The position numbers were made by a program, and so were the translations under genes. From Neoechinorhynchus agilis (Eukaryota; Acanthocephala), in NCBI GenBank assembly GCA_051530055.1, contig CM121341.1:7750001-7814000 (forward strand): a stretch of 64,000 bases of DNA, given 5' to 3'. The notes beneath the pieces were generated by a model. It was not told where the DNA came from and made no database searches. It saw only the letters and a program-made list of their open reading frames with translations. Every line of letters starts with the position of its first letter. Positions within the stretch are counted from its first letter, which is position 1. Shown piece after piece: positions 53,240 to 64,000 of the stretch.

Positions 53240-55475
53240 TAAAAGACTTTTAAAATGGATCACAGGATGCTATAAATTCGAGACTTGAGATTATTGAGGC
53301 CATCTCGAATTTTGATTATTCGATTTTGTCCAAAAAAAACTTGAAATATTTGCGTCGTCGCTTGAACTCATGAGGACATTTTGTCGAATTATCGAGTTCT
53401 AGAATTTGAGTTTGGCGAGACTTTTTTTTCTTAGCCACCAAATCCGATTTTTCTCGTATCTTTACACGAACTTGTCACTTTTTATCCTTAGTTTTTAAAA
53501 CATTCACTCAAAGTTCTCACTTATTTGAGGGAGACTTTTAAAATGGATCACAGGATGCTATAAATTCGAGACTTGAGATTATTGAGGCCATCTCAAATTT
53601 TGATTATTCGATTTTGTCCAAAAAAACTTGAAATATTTGCGTCGTCGCTTGAACTCATGAGGACATTTTGTCGAATTATCGAGTTCAAGAATTTTAGTTT
53701 GGCGAGACTTTTTTTTCTTAGCCACCAAATCCGATTTTTCTCGTATCTTTACACGAAATTGTCACTTTTTATCCTTAGTTTTCAAAACATTCACTCAAAG
53801 TTCTCACTTATTTGAGGGAGACTTTTAAAATGGATCACAGGATGCTATAAATTCGAGACTTGAGATTATTGAGGCCATCTCGAATTTTTATTATTCGATT
53901 TTGTCCAAAAAAACTTGAAATATTTGCGTCGTCGCTTGAACTCATGAGGACATTTTGTCGAATTATCGAGTTCTAGAATTTGAGTTTGGCGAGACTTTTT
54001 TTTCTTTAGCCACCAAATCCGATTTTTCTCGTATCTTTGCTCGAAATTGTCACTTTTTATCCTTAGTATTTTAAACATTCACTCAAAGTTCTCACTTATT
54101 TGAGGGAGACTTTTAAAATATAAAGATCACAGGATACTATAAATTCGAGACATGGATTCTTGAGATTATTGAGGCCATCGCGAATTTTTATTATTCGATT
54201 TTGTCCAAAAAAACTTGAAATATTCAAATATTTGCGTCGTCGCTTGAACTCATGAGGACATTTTGTCGAATTATCGAGTTCTAGAATTTGAGTTTGGCGA
54301 GACTTTTTTCTTAGCCACCAAATCCGATTTTTCTCGTATCTTTGCTCGAAATTGTCACTTTTTATCCTTAGTATTTTAAACATTCACTCAAAGTTCTCAC
54401 TTATTTGAGGGAGACTTTTAAAATGGATCACAGGATGCTATAAATTCGAGACTTGAGATTATTGAGGCCATCTCGAATTTTTATTATTCGATTTTGTCCA
54501 AAAAAACTTGAAATATTCAAATATTTGCGTCGTCGCTTGAACTCATGAGGACGTTTTGTCGAATTATCGAGTTCTAGAATTTGAGTTTGGCGAGACTTTT
54601 TTTTCTTAGCCACCAAATCCGATTTTTCTCGTATCTTTGCTCGAAATTGTCACTTTTTATCCTTAGTTTTTAAAACATTCACTCAAAGTTCTCACTTATT
54701 TGAGGGAGACTTTTAAAATGGATCACAGGATGCTATAAATTCGAGACTTGAGATTATTGAGGCCATCTCGAATTTTGATTATTCGATTTTGTCCAAAAAA
54801 ACTTGAAATATTTGCGTCGTCGCTTGAACTCATGAGGACATTTTGTCGAATTATCGAGTTCTAGAATTTTAGTTTGGCGAGACTTTTTTTTCTTAGCCAC
54901 CAAATCCGATTTTTCTCGTATCTTTACACGAAATTGTCACTTTTTATCCTTAGTTTTTAAAACATTCACTCAAAGTTCTCACTTATTTGAGGGAGACTTT
55001 TAAAATGGATCACAGGATGCTATAAATTCGAGACATGGATTCTTGAGATTATTGAGGCCATCTCGAATTTTTATTATTCGATTTTGTCCAAAAAAACTTG
55101 AAATATTTGCGTCGTCGCTTGAACTCATGAGGACGTTTTGTCGAATTATCGAGTTCTAGAATTTGAGTTTGGCGAGACTTTTTTTTCTTAGCCACCAAAT
55201 CAGATTTTTCTCGTATCTTTGCTCGAAATTGTCACTTTTTATCCTTAGTATTTTAAACATTCACTCAAAGTTCTCACTTATTTGAGGGAGACTTTTAAAA
55301 TGGATCACAGGATGCTATAAATTCGAGATATGGATTCTTGAGATTATTAAGGCCATCTCGAATTTTTATTATTCGATTTTGTCCAAAAAAACTTGAAATA
55401 TTCAAATATTTGCGTCGTCGCTTGAACTCATGAGGACATTTTGTCGAATTATCGAGTTCTAGAATTTGGGTTTTG
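53240..55475 (+). repeat. about 290-bp satellite, about 7.7 copies
   Basis: Units start near GACTTTTAAAATGGATCACA (53254, 53543, 53830, 54124, 54423, 54719, 55005 and 55301). They contain GGCCATCTCGAATTTT, TTTGCGTCGTCGCTTGAACT, TTCTTAGCCACCAAATCCG and CACTCAAAGTTCTCACTTAT. Some units carry an extra AAATATTC or ATGGATTC block. Confidence 0.95.
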
Positions 55476-55606
55476 CGATACGATAAAAAAACTCAATTTT
55501 TCTAAGCAAGAATTGGTGAATCCTTAAAAAATGCGGTTCATAATAATCTCAAAAAAAAAGAGTTTTACTACTACCAAACCTTTTTCACACACCGTCCCGG
55601 TGACAT

Positions 55607-58600
55607 TTAGACGGAATGTTCGTCTGTATTCGATTGTGGATGTGGATGTTCTTGATCGATTCGTTCATTTTTTAAATGAATCTCATTTCCGGACGCGAAC
55701 AGGACGAAAAGTACAAAACCGACAACATGACAAGAGGCACACACATAAATCACGATTCTCCATCGATCTTTTAGCTGAATTTCGATCTTAGACAAAGGAT
55801 ATTTTTAAGGAAAACTCACATGTTGACGGATTTGGCCCATAGAAATTCCCGATATAATCCATAGAGCGACTGCTAATGTGTTTGCTACTCCCCAGAATGC
55901 ATCCGGAAACAAAGGAGTCATATCAATTGGAGTGACGAACATCCCAGCACCATGGTTGGCTCCCCTTTTTTTAGCTCAATGAGAGATACTTTTCGAAAAG
56001 AAATCTTGTTTACATTGTCGCAAAAAGCAAAATAAGGATAATGGTTGAACTTGCGACATCTTCTTCGTTCAATTGAGCCCAAATAAGTTCCATAATAGCC
56101 GGTATTATTGTACCTAAGTGAACTTTTGTTTCTTAACTAAATCGATATCCGCCGGTTGTACCTATGAAGACGAAAAGTCTCCGAGCGTTTGTTCGACTGA
56201 GAACGTCCCTACTCCTGATGTATCCAAACAATAAGCCTGCTATCGGTGCACTGATCATTTCTGAAAACCAGTAAGTTATAATTAAATAGTTTATCTAAAC
56301 GTTTTTAGTCATTGAATTCAATTGCGGACGACGACTTACATCACGTATAGTTCGATATCCTTTGGCCTGATCGACTAACAGTATATTGATGAAGTTTATA
56401 AGAGTGAATGCAGACAAATCATTGATCGCATGAGCTACAAAGAAACCGACGCAGTTCTTATTGGTGAGCATAGATTTCCACGGAATTGCCTATAACAAAT
56501 AATCAGCGTGATTTAAATCAAATGCCATACCGCCGGATCATTGGGTTCATCGAGGTGACTGTTTATATAGTCACTTTCATTTTGACTCACATAAGGATGA
56601 TTGTCCGCATGTGATCTCACGAATAATGTCCAGATAATGAATACGAGTAGACCACATCCTCCTGGATTCGATTATTTTTTTGGATTAACATAATTGAACA
56701 AGATTATAAAATATGAATGTAGCGATAAGACTGAAATATCGAGGGGATTGTAAAACATTCATACCTGAAATATAGAATGCCAATTGCCATGAAGTCGGCG
56801 ATTCCAACAGACATGTTTCCACCGAAATCGGAATAGCAAGAATTATTCCAAGGAAAGGAGCTATACGAAGAAGTAGATTGTGGATTTTTTAAAATATAAA
56901 AAAAAACTTCAAACCTAGTCCATAGATACCAAACAAAACGCCGTTTTCACTTGGAATAACCCATCGGGACAATATCCGAAGAATAGCAGAAAACAGCAGA
57001 CTCTGTGGATATGTATGAATTCCTCAAAATGGAATTATTTTAAAGCTTAGCTCACCGCAGCAATCCCCATAACGACTCTGGTCGATAAAGCAAAGTATGG
57101 ATTCATGTTAGCCGCAATTGGGAGCATCAATGACATTGCTGTGATGAGAAGATGAGCAGTTGCACCGACAACAGTAGGACCGACTGCTTGAACAATCATT
57201 GAAGCCGGAATATTTGATATAAGATGACCGACAGCGTAAGCAGTGAGTTGGTTCGTAGTATCCGACTTTTGCCAATACAAAGATCCGGGCTAAAATCATG
57301 AACATTGTTCTGAAAAGTATACCGTTCGCCCTTGATTTACAATATATCTTGACGAATTATTTAAAGTGGTATTCAGCATACATATCGAGCTGTATGCGAT
57401 GTTCAATCTTTGAATAAATAGTACACTAATCGATGAAGTGCAGATGATTGCAATGAATAGTCGCCAAGATGGAAACAGACGAACTATTTTAAGGATATAA
57501 AGCTGAAACTATCTTGTCCACGAACCTTGATCTGACATTATTCTTAGACAAACTTAGTTTGCGAATTAATGCTCGTTTAACGTGTACTCAGTGTCCGAAA
57601 ATACGCCCTGGCGAATCCAAAACGATGATAACTCACTGTCATTTATCTGACACTTAAAGTCCTCAGTGGGGAAGTTGAGAAAAATTTGAAACCTCTGTAG
57701 GAGCCGTCAAAAATCAACGACTTTATGGCAGCCGCGGCGACCTGGATAATATTTGCCCTATGAGTAATCCGCTAAAGGGTCACGAGAAATATTTTTTCTT
57801 GAAGAAGTAGAATAATTTTCAGTCGTTTATAAGTCGTTCACTTATATGAATTTTTTGGTGATAAGAAAAATAGAGATTTATTCTAAAATATTTCGTCCGT
57901 TTCGTCGGGGAATACATTTTTAAAAATCTATATTTTTTCACGCAAACAGGTTCTTTTGTTGACAACAAAGCTGACTATAAACTCAGCCTGCGAGTCCCAC
58001 CGGATAAACTATTTGACAATGCTTCTTTTAAATTGAAGAAGGCCAACGAAAAGGCCGGAAATTTTCAAGATAAATCTATTTTCTTAATCAAACATCGCTA
58101 ATTGAAACTATAATGAATAATTTGTTTGTCACCGAAATTAATCGAAGACAGAAACTTGAAATATACATTTATAAATCTCATTAAGTTTACTGGAAATTAT
58201 TGATTTAGCATACGATTAAATTGTTCATGTTTTTATGGTGGAAAATTGATAAATTAAACATTGAAGATTGCGTGCTAAATTATCGCACTTAAGAAAATCC
58301 CTTAATTTTTCCACCAAGTCAATATTCCGTCTATTAAAAGAGTGCTACAGCCCATTGAAAAACCAAGCTCAAGTTTTATCAATGAATTCATTGTAAAAAG
58401 AATGAAAAAGGTTCATACACGCGATTCGGCCTGTTCATCATTTTCAAGTTTATGTCTTTGATATGACTTATCCAAAGAAAATGGTGGTGGGGGCGGTGGA
58501 ATGTACAACGGATTGCGTTTTGTATGAAGCACTTCAATTTGCTTGTTTCTTGGCGATTTGGTTTGTCTAAATCTTGAGCGTTGAACTAGTTTTTCTAAAT

Positions 58601-58621
58601 CGAAACTCACGATGAACCCAT
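55607..58621 (-). CDS. SLC17-family major facilitator transporter
   Basis: Multi-pass organic-anion transporter of the sialin/vesicular-glutamate/Na-phosphate family. Twelve exons read in phase to 501 aa: 58611-58621, 58421-58566, 57341-57483, 57056-57289, 56915-57002, 56765-56860, 56531-56661, 56345-56489, 56162-56260, 56014-56113, 55820-55964 and 55607-55774. Most introns are 44-110 nt; the one between exons 2 and 3 is about 940 nt. Landmarks: cytosolic proline-rich NPLYIPPPPPPFSL, TM1 FPSWRLFIAIICTSS with RLNIAYSSICMLNTT, YAVGHLISNIPASMIVQAVG, WVIPSEN, IIWTLFVRSHADNHPYVS, AIPWKSMLTNKNCVGFFVAH, RSRDVLSRTNARRLFVFIG, VALWIISGISMGQI and DRWRIVIYVCASCHVVGF. The usual R in TM1 (QRLN) is kept. 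The donor of exon 8 is chosen by phase (GTGATG rather than the nearby GTAAGT). Substrate is not predictable. Confidence 0.88.
57885..58130 (+). repeat. hairpin-core repeats in an SLC17 intron
   Basis: A partial core lies at 57889-57912 (minus: CGACGAAACGGACGAAATAT). A full one lies at 58032-58066 (TTGAAGAAGGCC, AACGAAAA, GGCC, GGAAATTTTCAAGATAAATC) and continues to 58125 in sequence shared with 43420-43500. Confidence 0.7.
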
Positions 58622-58949
58622 TTGTATCTAGAAACGATAAGTGTCTCGCAGTTGTTCACACAGAGATATGTCAGCTTATTCGAGAAGACGGAAAAATGCA
58701 ACAGAAGTTGCATAACAGGTCTTGGGATAGCTTCTATGATCCCAGTGTCATTGCTTCTATCAAAAATGACAGCTTTTATGCAGGTTGTAGTCGCCCTGAA
58801 TCATCAGACAATCTCTCGGTTATGTACAAATAATGGATGCCTTGCAGACAGTTGGTTTAGAGCCAGGACAATAATTATGTGGCTCTAAAGCACTAATTTT
58901 AGAACAATTCTGCACTATTCAAACAAAATTCTAACGATTTTAGACCTTG
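58622..58949. other. 5' flank of the SLC17-like gene
   Basis: Short plus-strand frames (58612-58833 and 58622-58888) overlap each other and show no recognisable domain; not accepted as genes. Confidence 0.4.
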
Positions 58950-60230
58950 GCTTTTTTGGCGTAAAATCAAAGTATTTATAAAGGTATTTTAAATTTCTCT
59001 ATGGATTTATACCTTGCACAAAAGCTGTCGGACCTATCAAATCGTAGAACAATTAACTTTTGTCTTCAACAAAATTCTAATGCTTTTCGACTTTTACATC
59101 CCAAAATTATTTGGCTTTTTTAGGCGTAAAATCAAAGTATTTATAAAGGTATTTTAAATTTCTCGCCATGCACAAAAAATGTCGGACTTATCAAATCGTA
59201 GAACAATTAACTTTTCTCTTCGACAAAATTCTAATGCTTTTCGACTTTTACATCCCAAAATTATTTGGCTTTTTTAGGCGTAAAATCAACGTATTTATAA
59301 AGGGTTTTTAATTTCTCGCCATGCACAAAAAATGTCGGACTTATCAAATTGTAGAACAATTCACTCTCCAAACAAAATTCTAACGATTTCCGACTTTTAC
59401 ATCCCAAAATTATTTGGCTTTTTTTGGCGTAAAATCAAAGTATTTATAAAGGGTTTTAAATTTCTCTATGGATTTATACCTTGCACAAAAGCCGTCGGAC
59501 TTATCAAATCGTAGAACAATTAACTTTTGTCTTCAACAAAATTCTAATGCTTTTCGACTTTTACATCCCAAAATTATTTGGCTTTTTTAGGCGTAAAATC
59601 AAAGTATTTATAAAGGTATTTTAAATTTCTCGCCATGCACAAAAAATGTCGGACTTATCAAATCGTAGAACAATTAACTTTTCTCTTCGACAAAATTCTA
59701 ATGCTTTTCGACTTTTACATCCCAAAATTATTTGGCTTTTTTAGGCGTAAAATCAAGTATTTTGGTTTTTTTTGTGGTGGTTTGTTTCGACTTTTTGTAG
59801 AACAATTAACTTTTCTCTTCGACAAAATTCTAACGATTTCCGACTTATACATCCCAAAATTATTTGGCTTTTTTGGCGTAAAATCAAAGTATTTATAAAG
59901 GGTTTTTAATTTCTCGCCATGCACAAAAGCTGTCGGACTTATCAAATCGTAGAACAATTCACTCTCCAAACAAAATTCTAACGATTTCCGACTTATACAT
60001 CCCAAAATTATTTTGCTTTTTTGGCGTAAAATCAAAGTATTTATAAAGGGTTTTAAATTTCTCTATGGATTTATACCTTGCACAAAAGCTGTCGGACTTA
60101 TCAAATCGTAGAACAATTAACTTTTGTCTTCGACAAAATTCTAACGATTTCCGACTTTTACATCCCAAAATTATTTGGCTTTTTTGGCGTAAAATCAAAG
60201 TATTTATAAAGGTATTTTAAATTTCGCTAT
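58950..60230 (+). repeat. about 155-bp tandem repeat, about 8 copies
   Basis: Units share TTATTTGGCTTTTTTAGGCG, TAAAATCAAAGTATTTATAA, CACAAAA..TGTCGGACTTATC and AAATCGTAGAACAATT. Units vary by CTCTATGGATTTATACCTTG versus CTCGCCATG. Confidence 0.9.
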
Positions 60231-60795
60231 GGATTTGTGCATAAAAACTTTCCAACTACCATTTTGCGGCTTTGTGAAGCCTAATATAAATGAAGATTAT
60301 CGATCTGCAGAAGTTGCTTAGTGGGAAATGTCACAAATTCTTGAGGACAATGCCAAAAAAATGGATTGACGAGTTGCCTGAATTTTTAGAGAAGTATTAC
60401 ATAACCGATTTATAAATATTTTAAAAATAAATCTTTTAACTTTCCAGACAGTTTGATTTGCTAAAGTTAGGACGAACAGTCTGATGCGTTTGTTTATGCC
60501 ATGGTCTGCTGCTATTATAACCGAAACGAAATTGCGTTTAGTGGTCTCATAGTTGATAGACTGTTTTTTTTTGCTTTTAGGATCTAGTAATTTTGAACAG
60601 TCTTTGATTTTCAAAGGAAATATATTAGATTTATAAGTCTCATCTGCATTATTTTAGTGAGAACTTCCCAATGTTTATTAAATTGCACTTGCTTCGTCTT
60701 TTGGAACGACGGCAAATGATTTTCTAAGCAAAATCCACACTTTTGTGATACGCCATTAATGATTGCTTTTTTTTGTGTGAAGATAAGAAAAAACC
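60231..60795. other. intergenic, small frames only
   Basis: A 41-codon plus-strand frame from about 60290 (MKIIDLQKLLSGKCHKFLRT) looks protein-like and could be a single exon, but has no support beyond that. Confidence 0.3.
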
Positions 60796-61149
60796 TTAAA
60801 TAACAGTTTTAATTGATTGTGACTTATTATAGTTTAAAGTAAGATCGTCTGAGTCGCTTTTATGCAATGTATGGTTCCACAAAGCTCCACAATTAAAGTT
60901 TTGAACCAAAACGTCTTTTGTGATAGAGTCAGTCACTCTAACCTTCTTTTCATGATGAAACAACCATTTCACGTAACGATTGAACTCATTTTCACTCAAA
61001 TCAGGATCTAATGCAGCGAATGCATTCATCAAATCATTTACTGTCATGTCGCTAGAACGCTGAGTTTTAACTTTTAAACAAGAAAAAAAGGACTTACAGC
61101 ATGCCTTGCAAATGATCCAACAACTGTTCGCAGTACGTTTTCCTTTCAT
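60796..61149 (-). CDS. hypothetical protein, 117 aa
   Basis: Open frame from ATG 61149 (MKGKRTANSC). A cysteine-rich N-terminal block CWIICKACCKSFFSCLK is followed by a charged helical part (SDMTVNDLMNAFAALDPDLS, ENEFNRYVKWLFHHEKKVRV) and a polar tail. The helix pair with D-x-D-x-S spacing recalls an EF-hand but lacks a full calcium loop. The cysteine cluster next to basic residues could be a lipidation or metal site. No family is recognised. Confidence 0.4.
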   Translation of the reverse strand: MKGKRTANSCWIICKACCKSFFSCLKVKTQRSSDMTVNDLMNAFAALDPDLSENEFNRYVKWLFHHEKKVRVTDSITKDVLVQNFNCGALWNHTLHKSDSDDLTLNYNKSQSIKTVI

Positions 61150-61580
61150 TTTCGAATTGGACAAACAGTTTGTCGCAAAATGGAGTCCAATGGCTATAAA
61201 TACTCTGCAGAAATTCGTTTATTTCCGCCGCTCGAGTTCACAAACCCTTGGCAAAATACTTGTATAATCCACTTGATTACCTTCATCGTTGACGCTCGAA
61301 TTCGCAAAAGCAACGACCACAAGTTCGTTTATTTCAACCTCAGTTTTACCCTTGAAACAATCAGCCAACAGTCGTCGAAGCTCGCTTTTATTGAAATAAA
61401 TTGACTAGAGTGCGAAAATTAGTGTGATTTCGGCAATTATTTTTCATCGGAGATCTAATTAAAATAAGCTTTCTAAAATTATATCCTTTTATTACCTTTA
61501 AAAAAATTCTAAAACTTGTAATTTCAAAGATTAAAAAACGAGGTTCACAGTGCTCAAAAACGCATAAAATAATTAAGATT

Positions 61581-63061
61581 TCACGACGATTTAACGTTAA
61601 TAACCTCGATAACGATACCATTGACTCTATCCAAAATTTGATTATTTTTTCCTTTTTCAACATAATCAAGAAACACTTTTGTTAATCTACCCAACTCTCG
61701 AATAAAATGCAGGAAAATGTTTTCATCGTGCTAAAAGAGTATTTGATTGACATGTCACATATCAACTTACTCTGAAATTGATAATTTCATGGAACAAAAA
61801 AATGTACTTATCATCCATAAATTTCTTACAAGCCTCGTCGATGCTGTAAGTCTTCTCAAATATTAATTCATCTGTTACGAATTTTTGCTCGTAATGATGA
61901 TAAACATAATTCGAAAGTGGTTGCTCTCTTGTTTTCTAAAATTAAAACATCGATTTATTCTACACAATGTATTTTTATTCAATTCAAACAATGGATTTCT
62001 AAATTATTTTTGTACCATTTTAAGCTTAAAACAAAAGTCTCTTGATGGCTACTGAAAAAAATTGCCGCCATTATTTTAAAAACCCAAGTGATTCTATGAG
62101 TTCACCGTAATTTTGCAACAGAAATTGAAAAAAGAATTGTTTAAAAGCGAGCAATTAGTACCGATGTCATATTCTTAATTCTCGTTTGCCATATATTCGT
62201 GATTATTTCGCATAAAGTCTTTTTGTTTAGAACATACGATTGAACTTTCTTAAAGTATCGAAGGTGCTTCGGTATTCCGTCGATTGTGTTCTTAGAGAAT
62301 AATTGATAAAGAAAACAACCATTGAACCGAAATGAATTCACCGAAAAATTCAATTTTGACTTGATGAGTTCGTTTCCGGACTCCAGTGCGATGTCCTGTT
62401 TTATAAGATCGAGAATCTCCTCACTGGATTTTCCATTTATTAAATTTTCCCATCTATCATTTCCTAAGGCGCAAACTTCGCCAAATCGTTCCCATTGGGG
62501 CCTTTTAAATGCAACGCTCGATTAATTTCAATGTATCGCGATTACCTCGGTGTAATACTGCCGGAAGTTTGGTTTAAAAAATCCAAGTTTTCATTATAAA
62601 TTCGTATACATTTGGACGCCTTTTCATAAAGCGCACTAATTATGACATTAAAACGATTTGTTAAAAGCTTATCACTTACTGATAATTCTCTTCGAGCATC
62701 CTCACTTGATCTTGTTTCCTATAAACCTGATTTTTTAAGTCCAAATACTCCTTGGTCGATTCCTGATGATCTTCATAAGTTATAAGTTCCATCTCGTCCA
62801 AAGATCTAAGTGCCGAAATGATCGATTTACAGTATATTGTCTTCTCTTTCAATTGTCTTAAAGAGCCAGTTTATTATTAAAAAAAATTTGACGACGATTA
62901 ACCTGGTCACATATTCAATTTTATTGCCACCGTTCAAATAATCCGTCGTATTGTCTATCTTTTTCAGACTATAGATTTATTAATAGAAATATAGATGTAA
63001 TGTAGACATATAAAGGAGACCTTTGAAATATATTGATCTCTTTTTGCATCTTCTCTTCCAT
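61581..63061 (-). CDS. eight-exon coiled-coil protein, unrecognised
   Basis: Exons in phase: 63021-63061, 62903-62968, 62680-62856, 62546-62635, 62162-62501, 62016-62048, 61771-61935 and 61581-61730, giving 353 aa and introns of about 40-115 nt. The start MEEKMQKEINIFQ has a TTTTTAG acceptor-like site six bases upstream. The N-terminal 130 residues are helical and charged (LKEKTIYCKSIISALRSLDE, NQVYRKQDQVRMLEENYQ), likely coiled coil. A central block RPQWERFGEVCALGNDRWEN, LINGKSSEEILDLIKQDIA looks like a conserved small domain. The C-terminus reads SNYVYHHYEQKFVTDELIFE, FMDDKYIFLFHEIINF, NIFLHFIRELGRLTKVFLDY. I cannot name the family. Consistent phase across seven junctions strongly supports a working gene. 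Confidence 0.7.
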
Positions 63062-63808
63062 TTTCGTCTAAAAATTCGATTGTTTTCTAAACATAACCGG
63101 GTAAGCATGGTAACAAAAATTTATACATTTTAAAAGAATATTTTATATTGTGGAAAATGCATCGCGTTGAGAATGAATATCACAAACTTTTCGTTCGTTT
63201 CCTGTTCACTAAGATCTTTAGACTTTTTTGTATAGGTAAATGATTGTAGCCAATCAGAGTGGAATTTATTAAACACTTTAACACGAGATTGTGCCTTCGA
63301 AACCAATCGGCATTAATAAATTCCTTTAATTTCTCACCGGCATAAACAAGCATAAATATAGTTCAATCTAAAAAACTTATCGTGGTAATTTTCGGCCTTC
63401 GCGTTGGCCGAAAATTCGCTGCATCCGTATTTTCGACCGTTACTGAGCCACAACGGTGGTTTGAATGATTTCATGACATTTATAAAGTAAAATTTTAGAT
63501 TTTAAAAACACTTTGCATTTAAATAATTAACTATTTATCATAAATTGGAGTGTCGTAAAATTTTAGAGCGTTTTTTCTTCACAAATGTGGTTGGTTTTTT
63601 TGCAATATCTGAAACTGTCTAAGATGTTCATCATTTTTTATAGCAAGTTAATTGCTTCTCAGTCTTCAAAAATCAATTATTTGATAATTCGCTAAAATAT
63701 CAGAAATTTAAAAAGGTGTTTGCATCGATTGTCGGTGAAACAAAGAATTTGTTGCAATTAGTTTATTCGCCGGACGACAAATAAGCCGGGAATAGCAAGC
63801 GAACAAGC
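63062..63808. other. intergenic, one partial hairpin-core palindrome
   Basis: 63388-63418 has ATTTTCGGCC, loop, GGCCGAAAAT, a relic of the hairpin-core family. Nothing else is recognised. Confidence 0.5.
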
Positions 63809-64000
63809 TCATAACGTCCGTATCTTTTTTAGCCAATCATTAAGTTCTTCGAGTGAAGCTGAATCAGTGTAACCCAATATTGCATCGTAAATAGCTCGAA
63901 CATTAGCATTCAAAAGGCGTTCTGCATCAACGAAATGATGTAGTTGAGGCTCGCCAATCGAGCTTGCCATTTGAGTTGATGTTCGTGGTAATCGATGCAA
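63809..64000 (-). CDS. C-terminal exon of an unrecognised protein, cut by the window edge
   Basis: Open frame running in from the window end, read as PRTSTQMASSIGEPQLHHFV, DAERLLNANVRAIYDAILGY and SLEELNDWLKKIRTL before the stop. It is amphipathic and helical. It is too short to assign; the start and any further exons lie outside the window. Confidence 0.35.
   Translation of the reverse strand: MHRLPRTSTQMASSIGEPQLHHFVDAERLLNANVRAIYDAILGYTDSASLEELNDWLKKIRTL

Noticed and set aside
55531-55791. Plus-strand 86-codon frame
   Set aside because: It is antisense to the last SLC17 exon, which has clear family similarity and fitting splice sites.
58612-58888. Two overlapping plus-strand frames
   Set aside because: They overlap each other and the SLC17 5' end, with no domain; the minus-strand gene model is better supported.
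60318-60614. Minus-strand 98-codon frame
   Set aside because: Low-complexity basic composition, no start context and no similarity recognised.
1-64000. LTR retrotransposons, Polintons, rRNA and tRNA genes
   Set aside because: Looked for characteristic motifs on both strands and saw none that could be supported; all reverse-transcriptase sequence here fits non-LTR types.

Overview
The window comes from an invertebrate animal genome. The protein-coding genes are conserved metazoan families, split by very short introns (about 42-55 nt) with GT..AG borders and nematode-like TTTTCAG/TTTTAG acceptors. The sequence is AT-rich. More than half of it is tandem repeat or non-LTR retrotransposon debris. 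I cannot name the species. The intron style and acceptor-like sites next to several ATGs fit a nematode or another trans-splicing phylum, but that is inference. I recognised no LTR retroelement, Polinton, rRNA, tRNA or CRISPR.

Layout, left half: a satellite (291-720) and two non-LTR elements on the minus strand (745-5080), then ribosomal protein L26 (-), a USP5-type deubiquitinase (+) with a minisatellite-filled intron, a SENP/Ulp1 SUMO protease (-), and an AIG1/ADTRP-family membrane hydrolase (+). From about 14.2 to 26.7 kb the DNA is almost all repeats: a 112-bp satellite at two places, a 240-bp tandem repeat, a head-to-tail array of about 590-bp slices of an RTE-like reverse transcriptase, and a LINE with an EEP-type endonuclease. 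Then follow NSRP1 (+) with a LINE fragment about 10 bp behind its stop codon, a small tail-anchored protein (+), and a core-1 galactosyltransferase (+) with repeat-filled introns.

Right half: a FANCM-type helicase (-, 34.1-39.7 kb) with one intron made of about 17 copies of a 125-bp repeat, a TALE-class homeobox gene (-), more LINE copies, APC11 (+), NIF3 (-), a 3.8-kb satellite, an unrecognised two-exon gene (+), a 2.2-kb satellite, an SLC17 transporter (-) for which I could assemble twelve exons in frame (501 aa), another satellite, and an unrecognised eight-exon gene (-, 353 aa).

The genes form no operon or pathway. They cover ubiquitin/SUMO processing, splicing, translation, glycosylation, DNA repair and transport. 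The features that stand out are structural: introns that are either about 45 nt or filled with minisatellite; first coding exons of only 7-11 nt in three genes; and a dispersed short repeat with a CTGAARAAG-stem-loop-stem-GAAA core whose stem differs between copies but keeps its pairing, resembling a hammerhead-ribozyme core.
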